DNA of 64,000 nt from Ancylostoma caninum (GCA_037903475.1 JBAJFG010000299.1:186001-250000); one strand, 5' to 3'; positions 33,825-45,589 are shown, counted from the first letter of the stretch. Program-made: numbers and translations. Notes: a model not told the origin generated them from the sequence alone.

Positions 33825-34960
33825 CCAGGGCTGTGCGTTAGAAAAATTTCAGATTTCGTTAATCCGTTAATTCGTTACGTTAGGCCAAAAATGGCCGTTA
33901 CGCGTTAATGTGGTAATCCGTTAATCAGGTAATTCGTTAGAAGACGGATTTGTGAATATTTTGATAAGCTTCATCAGCTGTAACAAACAGTAGAGATTCC
34001 AGACTGATATTCAGAGCAAATAAGCTGTATATTCAACAAAAAGTTGGAGCAAATGCTAACATTGTGTACTTTCGGCTCTGGAAAAACGGTGTGGTTTAGA
34101 AATGATAGTTTTTCTTCAATGCACACTGAAGAGCAAAGATACGCAATGGTCAAACGACTGAAAAAAGACAAATGATAGAGATGACTTCGGTTAAGAGTTG
34201 CGTTATTTTGCCTCACAATTTTCACAATAAATCTTTGGCAAAAGGAACGGATGAGAATTAAGATCTTAGGCTTCATTGAAGAAATGAGAGGCTTAACGCA
34301 CAAGGCGAGCAGGCTTACCTCAAAGTCCTTGTATAGGTATATGTTATGGTGCAAAAAGAGCAGGTTGTTTTTTCAAATTTCTACAGGCAATCTGGTTCTT
34401 AAATCCGACACAATCAAACCTTCTGTTGAGAGGAGGTCTTCGCACTCAATTGCTGGTGCGGAAAGGTATTTATATACCAACATTTTAATATAAGGGGATT
34501 TCTAGTGTCAATATAGCTGCTCTGATACTCAGAAGGATTAATAGAGAATGATGGCTTATGCGCAAGGTATTTGCCCTTCCTAAAATAGTTGCAGGTTCAT
34601 GAAAGTTCTCGTTCGTATATCTATTCTCAACAATAATACAGCTATACCCACCGCCATTGCTTTAGTTCATGAAAACTAAGATGATAAGATTTGAAAGAAA
34701 GCATGATTGCTTTTCGGGTGCCTCACTGCAGACCATTTTACACAATCGTCGTAGTTATGCGTATCATCTGCTGTTTATTACGAGAAAGTTGTGTAGTGCG
34801 AGAAAAGTACGCATTTCAGACACTATTTGGTCCATTAACGAAATGGATTCTAACGGGTTTTTGAGGTTTTTCGTTAATTCGTTAATTCGTTACGTTAGGC
34901 CAAAAATGGCCGTTACGCGTTAATGCGTTAACTCATTACGTTAGTAACGCACAGCCCTGG
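33825..34960. mobile_element. 1.14-kb hAT-like non-autonomous element
   Basis: The tips are CCAGGGCTGTGCGTTA (33825-33840) and its exact reverse complement (34945-34960), a perfect 16-bp inverted repeat. The flank TGACA occurs on both sides (33820-33824 and 34961-34965); read one base further in it becomes TGACAC. A CAGGGCTGTG-type tip is typical of hAT elements, although their duplication is normally 8 bp, so the class is an inference. Just inside each tip is the same ~50-bp block, in direct orientation, centred on ACGTTAGGCCAAAAATGGCC with CGTTAATTCGTTAA repeats around it. The middle has frames of 80-126 codons with no transposase motif. Confidence 0.75.
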
Positions 34961-34965
34961 TGACA

Positions 34966-35440
34966 CGGGTTTCCACAAATTACCGTGCCGATTACTCTAG
35001 TGGGTTTTGTAGTTATATGTAGAGGACGAGGAGAAAATCTCTCTAAATTCACAGAAACAGCAGAAGCTCATCTCGTGAACAAGAAATGGTGAGAAGTAGA
35101 AGCAGGATCAAAAGGAACTCCAGCGGAATTGAGATGAAGAATGGAACCATGGGATTTTTACCGAGAAAAAAATGCATGAAACCAGAAATCAAGTGTCGAA
35201 TCCAAGTTGAAACTTGATTTGTTCAACTATTTATAATCATTTATATTTATTTGTATATTATTTTCATATTAAATTCATGAATTCATTTTATTTGTCGAAT
35301 TTGTTCATTTTGACTATCAGAAATAATGAGGCTAAGAATCAGAAATGGTAAGCAAACGAACGTGAAAGATAATACGCAAATGGGATGAGATCGTTTCTAT
35401 AACAGTAGCTCCGGGAGGCACAGGACACCTAGGCTCGTCT
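34966..35440. other. No gene recognised
   Basis: AT-rich spacer between two transposable elements. Confidence 0.5.
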
Positions 35441-35442
35441 AA

Positions 35443-35678
35443 AGTGCAATTTATACTGGATGCGTGCGACTGACGCGCATGCGTCTATATGATAAAGAAT
35501 AGGACGAGTCGCATCGCAGTCGCAGCTCAGACGCACGCGTTTACAGTCTCGCGGCGGCCGCGCTTTCTTTCCGTTGGGGATATACATGCCGTGTTCACAG
35601 GTCTTCATGAAAAATCCCACTCGAATAGATGCGTGCGACTGATGCGCGATTGGCGCACGCAGCTAGTATTTATTGCTT
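35443..35678. mobile_element. PIF/Harbinger-like MITE, copy 1
   Basis: Left AAGTGCAATTTATACTGGAT and the reverse complement of the right end (AAGCAATAAATACTAGCTGC) are the decayed terminal repeats of the element also present at 46512-46756. The inside is CpG-rich, with GCGTGCGACTGACGCGC near the left end and GCGTGCGACTGATGCGCGA near the right. The target duplication is not clear here. The short frames on both strands through it are shadows. Confidence 0.7.
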
Positions 35679-36897
35679 ATAAGGCCGTCTTTCCAAAAAT
35701 TCACGTAAAAATGTAGTGAGAATAGCAATACTATTAACAGTAAAACGCTGACGATGGCAAATATCTAACATTTCTACAAAGTCTTGAAAAAATAAGAAGA
35801 AAAGAAAACAAGACAAACAAGCATGGGAACACAGCTCAATCAGGGAAAATTGAATATAAAACACAGTTAGAACACAAGTAGAGGTTTGTATGCGATATGA
35901 TCTGTGTTCATCTATGACATGCGTATGAACGCAATTGATCCAGAATAATCCAGAAAGAATTGAATGAATTGCCCACACTTTTTTTCTTTTTTTGTCCGCA
36001 TTTTTTCCCTGCTGCTTTTTTTTTGTTTGCAACGTCTTTGCCATCGCTTTCTTAGAATTGGTGCAAAAAAAATTGGAACAAATAGAAAAACGAAAGCGAA
36101 AGAAGGAGAGTGAAAAAAATTAAGAGAGAAAAAGAGGAAAAAGAAAACAACAAAACAAAGCAATAAACAGCTAACAAAACGGATGTGAGGGTTTATTGCT
36201 TATACATTTCGTAATTTATTTATGATCATATTTTATAATTTACATAATTTAAAAAAAATATTCAAGCGAATTTTGGAAGCAAAGACAAAAAACAATGAAA
36301 TGATTAGAGTTCGGAGTTCAGCAGCGGAAGCAAACGTTCCTTTGTTTCCGTCTAGCCATGTTCATCAAGTGATACACGTCAATTTTTCAGGATCACCTGC
36401 CAGTCATCGGCCAAACAGCAACACGTGTAGGAATGAAAAATAAACAGAAGATGAGTGACAGAGCGAGGCAAAACGCAAAGACAATAGTTCCCAGTGATAA
36501 GCGTGCTGGAAATTTTCCAGAAGGCGAGAGCAAAGTCGGAAACAGAACTGAGTACCTACAAAGTGCGTTTACCCATAAAGCAAAAATTGCTGACAATGAA
36601 ACCGCTTGGCTGGGCCGCAAGGAACTAGAAGTTTTCTCAAGCAAGTAGAAATTTGGGACATGTTGATCAGATGTACCAAAGGCAAATTTATTCTATATGA
36701 GTAGAAAATTTTAAGGACTTTCTACGTAAAGATGTTTGGTCTAAACATTATAAATGAATAGTTACATCAAACTTGTCAAGGGTTCGCTGACTTCGACGAC
36801 AAGGACACCGTCAGCTTTACAAGGCACGGATACTGCAGGTTAGCTTCCTTTAACAACAAACAACCACCCCTCCTTAGTGAGGAGTTCAGGGAAAGAT

Positions 36898-36960
36898 TGC
36901 ACACTTTTCCTTCTCTTCACGGTTTAAGTGCACACTTTTCCTTCTTTTCACGGTTTAAGT
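36898..36960 (+). repeat. Two-copy tandem repeat, ~32-bp unit
   Basis: GCACACTTTTCCTTCT(C/T)TTCACGGTTTAAGT occurs twice in a row. No coding content. The surrounding 35.7-37.8 kb is AT- and A-rich with no gene recognised. Confidence 0.8.
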
Positions 36961-37873
36961 GAACGAACAAAAAGGAATCTTTACTTCTTCTTCTTTTTCA
37001 CTTTTGTTTCCTTTTTATTCTATCAATAAATTTGCACATCTCATTCATTCATGTTTATTATCGGTTACAAGTGCTGACAATATAAGAACAACTAAACGAG
37101 AAACAACTCCGATATTTAGTACAGTAAGAATATAAAATTGTTCGGAGAAGAATAGTACACTGCAATGGAAACTTGGTGAGATAATTAATCAGTGTAGAGA
37201 GTGTGAGGGCAGGAATGAGGGAGGGCGGAGGACATTTCGTGGATCTCGGGGCGAGGAAGAGCGGTATTTACCTTTAAAAAGCTTAGAAACGGCTTACTTA
37301 TAATTCTCATCTAATTCTCATCTAGAATTTCTACTATTCAATCTATTATCGTTAAAGGTCTGAATACATAGACTTGAAAAACACAGAGGGCGATGGAAAA
37401 GTTCATCTTCCGATCAAAAACTTCACAAACTCCATAAAAAACTAAACTTGCACAAAAAAAAACATTAACAAGCATCATCGAACTCCTTGGAAGACTCTCA
37501 CAGAACAAATTAACACTAGAAAAACACAAACAAGTTATTATTAGTATGGCAACACTTGTCATTCTCACACTTCTTTAACCCTCTCAGATTTCAGCCCCCT
37601 CTCCACCTAGTTAGATCCGCGGCATGACCAAGATGGGGAAGCAGTTCGCCACCGGCGGCACTTGCGTTTTCGGAGAATTAGTATCACCGTAATACTAGCA
37701 GTGTAACGTGGCCCTCAAACTATTCCTTGGCCATTTCTCACCCGATTTACTAATTTACATTATTCATGACCAGTACTAAAGGATTTGTCCATGCCATTAT
37801 GAGCTAACGTTACCTGTACATGTGTTGTGTGTGACATTTTTTTGGAAAAGTGACTTCATGTTGAGTTGCTTGA

Positions 37874-38131
37874 CAAAATAAAAAAAGGAAAGAATGTTTC
37901 GAAATCGATAGTCTTATCCATTACCTCATAGATGTCCACAAGAAGAATGGCTTTGACCTCATTCAGCACCGTGTATCCACCGCGGAAATGTGCGGACTAA
38001 ACAAGGGCAGACGTAGAGCCAACGCGGATTTACTGCTGGATGAAACGTCAGGACAACGACTCCACCAAGCACACGCCATCAAACTTGTGGAGAACAGCAT
38101 ACAAAACTCTGTGGAGCTTCTGGGGCCTTAA
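37874..38131 (+). CDS. Unrecognised 86-codon open frame with coding-like composition (no start codon)
   Basis: The frame runs from after TGA at 37871-37873 to TAA at 38129-38131 and contains IDVHKKNGFDLIQHRVST, RRRANADLLLDETSGQRLHQ and HAIKLVENSIQN. Charged residues and amphipathic stretches look like real protein and G/C-ending codons are frequent. There is no ATG in a sensible position (first Met at MCGLNKG), so it would be an exon whose acceptor must lie between 37874 and about 37920; only a weak AAAGAATG site is seen. It could also be the end of a retroelement, because a Penelope-type terminal motif follows about 200 bp downstream. No family recognised. Confidence 0.3.
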   Translation, partial: QNKKRKECFEIDSLIHYLIDVHKKNGFDLIQHRVSTAEMCGLNKGRRRANADLLLDETSGQRLHQAHAIKLVENSIQNSVELLGP

Positions 38132-38336
38132 GGCTTATTGTTTGATCGATTGTGGAAAGACAAGAGAAGCAGTGATAATTCGACGAAGGATGGATTACCA
38201 CGATTCCTGAGTGCCCACTGTGGTCCAGAGGCAAATTCATTCCTCCCTATTTGCCAGTAAGCTCGGTGGGTAAAACACAGCCACCACTTTGTCAAATTGT
38301 AATGCATGCACTGTACGGTTTCGTTAATATCTGAAG

Positions 38337-38366
38337 AAGGCGCTAAGTGCCAAAAGCTTAAAAACT
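38337..38366 (+). ncRNA. Degenerate hammerhead-like motif (CTGANGA...stem...AAA)
   Basis: CTGAAGA is followed by GGC-GCTAAGT-GCC, a 3-bp stem with loop, and then AAAAGC. This is the order of the hammerhead core (CUGANGA, stem II, GAAA), except that G12 appears as A. Hammerhead ribozymes are known in the terminal repeats of Penelope-like retroelements, and a related motif is present at 60868-60892. As written it would probably not cleave. Confidence 0.25.
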
Positions 38367-38884
38367 CAAATAAAATCTTGGACAAAGTTCTCAACCTGTG
38401 CTGAAAACAGAGTCGTTGTCAAGTGAGAGTTCAGGAGAGCAGCATACTACTATAAAAAACTTTGTCTAAACAATAATTGGTGGCTAGTACTACCTACATC
38501 TATCTATCTCCTCCTGTTGCTCAACTATTTTCCTTTTTCCAGTCGCTTTACAAAATCCTTGTTGAATCGGGTAAGTTGCAGTGCTTGCGCTGCTGTGCTC
38601 CAATCTAACGACTAACCTTATGGAATTGGCTGCGCAAATGTCGGTGAGTATTATTCTCCCAGTTTGGCCTAAACTTCAATTTTTATGGTTTTTTATAGAT
38701 CTTTTAATCATTCTAGTAGTCCTGATTGATCTTACTGATTATTTTATTGATCGGTCCTCTCATCTACTGAAGAGCCTCAACAGAATCGATCATTTAAAGG
38801 ACCCATCTAGACTAGAAGCGAAACGAGACATTTGTTTCAGCATTCTAAGAAAAAACTAAAATCATCACGTTTTCTAACTCCTAA

Positions 38885-38960
38885 TTGGCGAATGAATGAA
38901 TGAATGAGCGAATTAACGAGTGAGCGCACAGAGTGAGTGATTGAATAGATAAATGAGTAA
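38885..38960 (+). repeat. Degenerate (GAAT)n/(GAGT)n tract
   Basis: GAATGAATGAATGAATGAGC followed by GAGTGAGCG and GAGTGAGTGATTGAAT variants; a decayed relative of the tetranucleotide arrays at 13651 and 19105. Confidence 0.7.
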
Positions 38961-39604
38961 ATCAGAGAATATTTAATTATTATATACATCGTGGAGAGTC
39001 ACAATGCAACCCTTCGCAAAGAAGGTATATAAAGAAAGGACCACAGGAAGGTTATCGGAGGATTGAAGGTGAATTATAGTGATAATAATAATAGGTGAAA
39101 TTATGGCATGGGTTTTCGCACACGATACGTACACAAAATAACTCAGACAACTTTCCATGAAGCAATTAACGCTCGAGCTAGCTTCATGTCTTTCCACCTG
39201 CAATCCTTCTTCAGAAAGGTTGTTTTTAGAATCAAGCTGCAGGAGAGCCGGCCGTCATTAGAAAAAAAAACCATTGGACTTATAAAAAACGACAAAAATG
39301 ATAAGAATACTGAAAAGAGCTAAGTACTAGTAGCAACCTAGTTTTATGGTACTGACAAGGTACAGTCACTCTGTGGAAAACGTTCCAGACCTAGCGTCAG
39401 GATCTAGTGTTCCTCTACCTGTTGACTCAACAACCTCAACCCTATAGAGCGTGCTAATTATACATTGTGAGAAGTGAGTAATAAGCATGGAGTGGGTGGT
39501 AGTTGTTTGCGAAGAATAATTTCGTTTCTTTGCACTGTAGCTATGCATATCAGTCGAGAAACCAGTAGGAAGCATTAGAAAAGTCTCATTAATGGGCATC
39601 AATC

Positions 39605-39631
39605 ACCCCCGGGGGGGGCCCCCCCCCCCAA
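39605..39631 (+). repeat. C-run / G-run / C-run block
   Basis: CCCCC, a run of eight G, then about eleven C. The G and C runs are self-complementary, so it can fold as a hairpin, and the order is prone to sequencing error. Confidence 0.8.
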
Positions 39632-40352
39632 CCTCAGAATTCGGAAATTTACTCCAATACACAAGCCGCACTAGTAAGCAACTGAGTTGAGGAATCCTGA
39701 TTCTACCGCGATGGTAAAATAGTAAAGTAAAACTAAAACTAAAATATGAGGTGAACGTCTGCGGTACGAGGCTTGATCATCGGCTCATGCTTTGCAAACT
39801 GAAACAAGTCTATATTTCTGGGAGGGAAGCTGAAATCCAGGATGTACATTGTTGCCAAGTTCGCCCTAAAGCGTGAATCACGTGTATACATCACAAGTGA
39901 TTTTTGATGGATGTACAATCCATAGTGTATGTACCTCAAAAATGGACTCGTCAACGCAGATCATCTCGTCCTCATCCACAATGAAAATACGGGGTAAAAT
40001 ATAATGTCCACAATTAAAGAAGAGAAAAAAAGAGAAACTTCTTCAAATTCTGCATTTAATCCACACGAAAATATTATAGAGGGATGCCAACCGAGGAGTA
40101 GACGTACAAACAAAGGAGTAGAGAGTTCGACGTCATCCTGGAGGCCATCAAAATTGCTCAAAATCACCTCGATTGGACCAAAAATCCCGAATTTTCTTTC
40201 CATGAAAAATCCTAGACCTTTCAGTAAAAACTTCCAATAAAGAAACTCCTAAAGACATAATAAGAGGTCACTAAAGGAGACCATGTTGAGAAGTACAGAG
40301 TAATTGTTTTCCAAATGCATAGCCAAGCGTGATATAGTGCCAGTATAAATAT

Positions 40353-40785
40353 TCATGACCACAGAAGCATAAAGGTCAGTAGCCAGTACATAGGAACGCT
40401 TCCACCTCGTTCCCATTCACCTTCTAAACCTTCGACGTCGCCGCGATTGGATGGCACACTAGGTCTGGGAAGGATTGAAGGACCAGATGGTCTTGAACGT
40501 TCTCCAAAGCAGGAAAAAGGGGAAAATCCCATTTCATTTGTAGTGGAATTCGTGAACATTCTTGTCGAGGTTGTGATCCATATCCATACTTCTAAAATAG
40601 ATGAGTTCTCCAGGCAAAGATGTATGTTAGTGGTGGAGCTCGCAAGATTCACCACATTTTCCCTGATAGACTGGTATGTTCTGGATGAGCGGGAACTTCG
40701 TAAACTCCCCGGGAACATTCATGAATCCCAGCATTGGTGGTTCGGGTTAAATTTGAGTAATCGCGTATCAAAAACAAAAATATAA
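40353..40785. other. Overlapping 112-121-codon frames on opposite strands (undecided)
   Basis: The plus strand (40447-40785) includes NPISFVVEFVNILVEVVIHI and an acidic tail. The minus strand (40353-40718) includes PSGPSILPRPSVPSNRG and ends MYWLLTFMLLWS. Both are coding-like in places and share the same DNA, so at most one is real. No splice pair or domain decides between them. Flanking DNA from 39.6 to 41.2 kb is otherwise empty. Confidence 0.25.
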
Positions 40786-41197
40786 ATAAAACCAGTCATG
40801 CTTTGTCATGCAAAACAAAGGAATAAATTATTGCATAGGAAACAAACATCATCACAAGGTAAATAACTGTGTGAAGAATTTACGAGTGGCGGAGATCAGC
40901 ATCCTGCGTCTCATGCGAAATTATTAAGACAGGAAGGAAAACGAGTGATCCCTACGCAGGTGATTATTTTGGTGGATTATCTAATGATATTTGATGTCGA
41001 GATGTCTTCTCGTTTTAATCCTTGAAATATTCGACCCTATTGCTGTTGAGCAATTAAAAAAACAACAAAAAAAGCTTTTTTTAATTGCCTAAGCTAATAG
41101 ATCATAATTTCTGTTGGATTCATGCAGTCTCAGTATGTCGCAATCAACCCCCCCCCCCGCCCTCCAATCAAGGACTACACAATTAGCCTGGGCCTGG

Positions 41198-41300
41198 ATG
41201 CATCATTGAGATTACCCAAGGTAAACGCGTTGACGCCAATGCTAACAGTGGGTAAATTTCTTTGCTAACGCGTTTACCCTGGGTGAGCTCAATTATGCAT
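41198..41300. mobile_element. ~105-bp palindromic MITE (ATGCAT family), best-preserved copy
   Basis: The left arm ATGCATCATTGAGATTACCC is followed by AAGGTAAACGCGTTGACG. The right arm is AACGCGTTTACCCTGGGTGA followed by GCTCAATTATGCAT, so the arms pair over about 34 bp with few mismatches. The tip ATGCAT is itself palindromic, so the duplication cannot be separated from the tip. Non-coding. Confidence 0.85.
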
Positions 41301-41305
41301 GCGGC

Positions 41306-43300
41306 CTCTTGTCTTTTTATGTCCAAGCCTTCATCTACAAACAAAAAATATAACCATGATGTGTTATATATAATAGGAAAAAACTTTCGAATCGTGGTTG
41401 AAACCGAACATCGCTTTCTTAGCACACCCAGTAAAAACGTGGTTGTGACCCAGAAAAAAATAGCAAACAGATGAAGCGTATGCAAAGACTCAAAGTGAGC
41501 TATTTGTTAAAGAAAATTGCTCATATGTACGTGACACACACAATTTAGCATAAAAACCACTATAAATCAAAGATATACGCAAATAGTAATTGAGAGACTG
41601 CAACAGGAAATGAGAGGTGTCACAGGGGTGAGACTTAACACTGAATCCGGAAATTTAGGAATAAAAATCCTAACTTGTTAAGTAGTGTTCGGGCAATGAG
41701 GCAGAGCTTAGAAAGATGTAAATAGCTAGAAACTCATCCCTAGGAATATCCCTGGGTGGTAGTAAATCGCCACGAGACCCCAAGCATTTGGTGACCTAAA
41801 GGTATCTGTGAAGTGTTAATTCAAAATTTTAACTGGGACTAGATTACGAGCTACAATATCGGCACATATTTCTGTAGAAAATAAACGTTCAGAACGTTTT
41901 TTTGTCTTTTCAGAACTAAAACTCACTAGAACGAAGCGATATGGAGTACAAACCCGATGTTAAGATAAAATATGCGCAAGTTCACAAATTTGAGAACAAA
42001 AATCAGAATATACCCATGGGAAAATTTGCCAAAAAAACTTCCTTTCGAATAGGAGGAATTTGTGCTCACCACTAACCAGAGCATAGGACACAACCAGAAC
42101 TGGCAGCTGTCATGTCACCGACAAGCTGTCTAAAAACTTGACAGCAGTTTATACACCAAAAATCCATTTAAGTTTCCGAAATGCAACTTCTATACTAATT
42201 TGCATTGATTAAGTAACGGCAAAATTAATGAGTAATATGAAGTTATTGGAAGGCAGTAAAGTATTGAATGTTACGTAGTAGAACGTAGATGGAAGGCTTT
42301 TTCTATAAAAGCAGAGCCTGAGGCCAAGATTTGAACGATGGCACATGGCTCACAAAGGAGTAGAAGTGATCAAGCTAGTTCAATTTTTAATACTTTGCAA
42401 ATAGTGACGATTTCCATCAGTACTTATACGAAAAAAAAACTCGTCAAAACCCGGAAAAGATTATTGGAGATTTTTCAAACATATCTTTGCTCTGATATTG
42501 AGAGAATGCCAAAAAGAGCTACAAAATAGCGAGAAATCAGCAATTTTCGATAAAATCGCATATCATCATTCTCTAATTCCACGAAATTTCCTACTTTGGA
42601 GAGCTCAAAACTAATCTCTCTAACTGAGAAAAGGGATGCTAGAAATCCAGCCTTTCAATTAAGAGCTCAAGAAAATCAGGGAGTCGTGATACCCAAAGTG
42701 CTGAATGCTTCAGCGCAGCCTCTGCAGATAACAGTAATTCTTTATGCATGGTTGGTCCCAGACGTCAACAAAGCTCATTACCTTGCCCATCCTGTTGTCC
42801 TTTCAAATAAGTGAAACAATAGGCATATGAATAATTATTTTTAACTTCTATAGCAATTTTTAGCAAAGAGCTCATGAAAGGCCATCCATCCTCAGTTCCT
42901 TCCCACCTTCATGTAGCACAATAAATAAAAGTTTTTTTATGTCCTATACTATCGCGCAGTAAGGACAGGAGAAAAATCATTAATTGCTAAAAAAAAGTAT
43001 GTGCGTAAAAACCGCAAGCCAGCAGTTAACCGTCGCTGGTCCGCTTGGTTAATGTTTCTTGAATGGGGACTATGTCACTGCAGTCATTGCCTTGGGTATC
43101 GTCTACATACGACAGCACTATACACATGTAAATACCATCACGGCTTCTGACTTCACTGGCTATCCATCATCACTTATAATTTTTTCATTTATTTATTTTG
43201 TTTCATCACGTGGATTTACCCATGTGGGGATACAATATACGATGCACAGTAAGACAACACAACATAAACAAAGCGATTATCATTTTCGACGCAACTACAG
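41306..43300. other. No gene recognised
   Basis: AT-rich. A short segment at 42110-42145 (CACCGACAAGCTGTC, AACTTGACAGCAG) resembles the GTCGAC-palindrome family. Nothing else. Confidence 0.45.
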
Positions 43301-43304
43301 AGAC

Positions 43305-43467
43305 TTCCAAACGACCGTGTGCAGGAGGCGGGGCCATGGTGCGGCTCTCTTAGGCAGAGCCACAGAGGTTATGCATGTGGTTCTGGCTTGTCTGTTTCTG
43401 CCAGCAGCAGACAACGCGAATGCCACGCAGCGCCCCGGTCCTCTCCCCTGCATACGGCCGTTTGGAA
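43305..43467. mobile_element. 163-bp MITE with ~21-bp TIRs
   Basis: TTCCAAACGACCGTGTGCAG at the left and the reverse complement of the right end, TTCCAAACGGCCGTATGCAG, form the inverted repeat. The interior GGCAGAGCCACAGAGGTTAT and TGTTTCTGCCAGCAG is shared with the partial copy at 22767-22875. Three overlapping frames through it are shadows. No clear target duplication (possible AGAC/ATTA flanks do not match). Confidence 0.7.
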
Positions 43468-44119
43468 TTACTTGTATGCTACCGTCCAAAAATTAAGGAA
43501 CCCAGGTTTCTAGATTTGCCCCTAGAGCTAGGATTCATGAACGCACAACCGAGCAAAACCAGTCCGACAAACCAGCCTTCACTTCTTGCGTCCCCTAGCA
43601 TTATCTAGTCTCAAGCACTATTGGTTTGCTTAGTTTTTGTTTCATGAATTCCGGCCCAGAAGAACATGTGTAGCACCCCGGTCTCCGCTCGTAGTTTTAA
43701 TTTCGTAACTCTATCCTTGTCATATGCACTGCGTTACATACAGTTGCGGTTTCATAGCGTTGCGGCTGCAGAATCGCGGCGGGACCTACTGGACTCTCTC
43801 ACTTGGAGCATACTCTCTCCGCATCCGTCGTACAGGTCCCAACGCGTTTGTGCAGTCACGGAATCCGTCTATCTTTTCGACAAGGACTGTAACTATGCGT
43901 CCAGCTTATTTTTTGTAACTGAGCGAGATGCAGCAATTTTGGGATTCTTTTATGGATTCCAATAAATTCAGCGGACAAAATAGCGGTGGGGCAGGACTTC
44001 TACACAGCACACTTACTTCTTGAGTTCTGAGATTTCATGTTACTTTTTTCCCAATTTTCGTATCTATAAAGAGTCATTTACTTCCGTTTTTGAGGGACGC
44101 CTTCGACAGAAGTCTAGCC

Positions 44120-44377
44120 AGTCACCCAGAACCTTGACTTGGAAGAATGGAGCGGACGGACATCATGGATCGGCCCACATGCATCCCGAACCTGCACCCA
44201 TAGAGAATTCATGGAGCGTCCTAGCAAGGTTAACAGCAGTCCTCAACAGCTTCAGACGATTGGTGGCCGGAAACAGCTATCATCAACGCTTGGGAAAATG
44301 TAGAGGTCGGTTCCCTGAAGAATCCTGTGAATGGTATGCTGAATCGCCTCTTTGAAGTGGCCTTTAAGCAGGGAGGG
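44120..44377 (+). pseudogene. Decayed Tc1-type transposase C-terminus
   Basis: The segment encodes, in a mixture of frames, the conserved end of Tc1-family DDE transposases. A frame with PAPIENSWSVLAR (compare the family's SPDLNPIENxWS..LAR, where E is the last catalytic residue) is followed after a frameshift by AIINAWENV and then LNRLFEVAFKQGG, matching the family's closing LNRLFEVI..KGG. At least two frame changes are needed and the SPDLN part is mangled. Upstream to about 43480 no transposase sequence is recognisable, although CCGTCCAAAAATTAAGGAAC at 43478-43502 could be an old terminal repeat. Confidence 0.6.
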
Positions 44378-44399
44378 CCGACTTGTTAATAGATTTGAA

Positions 44400-45560
44400 A
44401 CGGAAAAGTCTCTCTTGGCTTCATCTTTTAGGTATAGTTACTGGGAACTTTTCAGTATTGCAAAAATACATGGGGTAGATGCATAGTTATGAATGCCGTG
44501 TATTCGTTGAAAATAGGAAGGTGGCAAGCCATCTGGCGTTACACTGAAGATGAATAGTATGCGAAGGACGATAGATGTCTGGTAGATAGAGATTGTAGCT
44601 GGGTTCCCTGCTTCAAATTTCAGCCCTAGCGGCAGGGAGCGGGATTTGTTGTTTACGGGTTGGTTTACAAGCTAAGCCATAGAAAAACATTATAAATGGT
44701 GCTGCTGTCACAAAAAACCATGAGGAGTATGAATATCTTGTTGGGATGTTCTCAAAACCCATCAACATCTTGGGAGATATATAAACACAGTCATGGAGGT
44801 ATATTTACTGGGTAAGTGTACCTTCCGGTACCAAAATCCTGTAGCGGATACAAGCAGGAATTTGCTCTTCGATGACTCTACTAAATATCCTACATTTGCG
44901 TGAGTCGCAAGTCTGAAGCTTTTTTGTCCGGTATCCAGTTACCACCATTCTTCAACTCATCTAAGCCGGACCGAAACAGTGCAAATTATTTTGTTTGTGC
45001 CGAAATTAGGTATTCTGGAAAGAAGAAAAGCACTAAGCTTCCAGAAGCCGCGGAATTGGAACACCCACAGATGTTGGCCCCAGGATTTCCTGCAAAGAAC
45101 TTCATCTCCGCAATGCCTATGTCCTTTCAGCTTAGAAGAACACTTAGAATACGTCATTATATTTTTCTCCGACCTTCACTCTCTCATAAGGCCTCCCAGC
45201 TCGAAGAGGATAGGAAAAAGCAACGCGGCAAAAACTCTACAAATGTGCAAGTTCGTCGAAAAGCGGAAGAAAATGAATTGTGCATCGCAGCAGGGATTTT
45301 AACGGGATTACTTGTAGGAATATAAAAAGCAGAGTCAACGTCATTTCATCAATGGAAGAGAAAATGAGGAATGGTTGGATTACCCCAGAAAGTGAAAGAA
45401 ATAGTAGAGCATCAAGCGAGCGTTATAGAGCAAAATTAATCCATTTCTGGATTGATGACGTCATTTTCATGACTGGAAACAGTAACGAAGCTAAGAAATG
45501 CAAGTGTTTAGCCCAACACAGAGTTTACGCGGTTGACTGAAAGCATCTCAGCCATCGTCT
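44400..45560 (+). other. No gene recognised; long unsupported plus frames at 44900-45540
   Basis: Frames of 86-141 codons overlap here (for example one with RKKQRGKNSTNVQVRRKAEE). They lack starts in good context, motifs and a convincing splice pair. Confidence 0.3.
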
Positions 45561-45589
45561 GAAGAACCTCGATAGCTTGTTAATGGCTG

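Noticed and set aside
38542..38571. 30-bp mini-exon between TTTTCCTTTTTCCAG and CGG|GTAAGTTG
   Set aside because: Both splice sites are excellent, but no neighbouring exon gives a continuous product of useful length; kept only as a note.
38644..38664. GTGAGT...CTCCCAG intron
   Set aside because: Only about 19 nt between the sites, too short for any known spliceosomal intron in nematodes.
43059..43608. Several overlapping plus-strand frames of 64-145 codons
   Set aside because: They run through the 163-bp MITE and have no independent motif.
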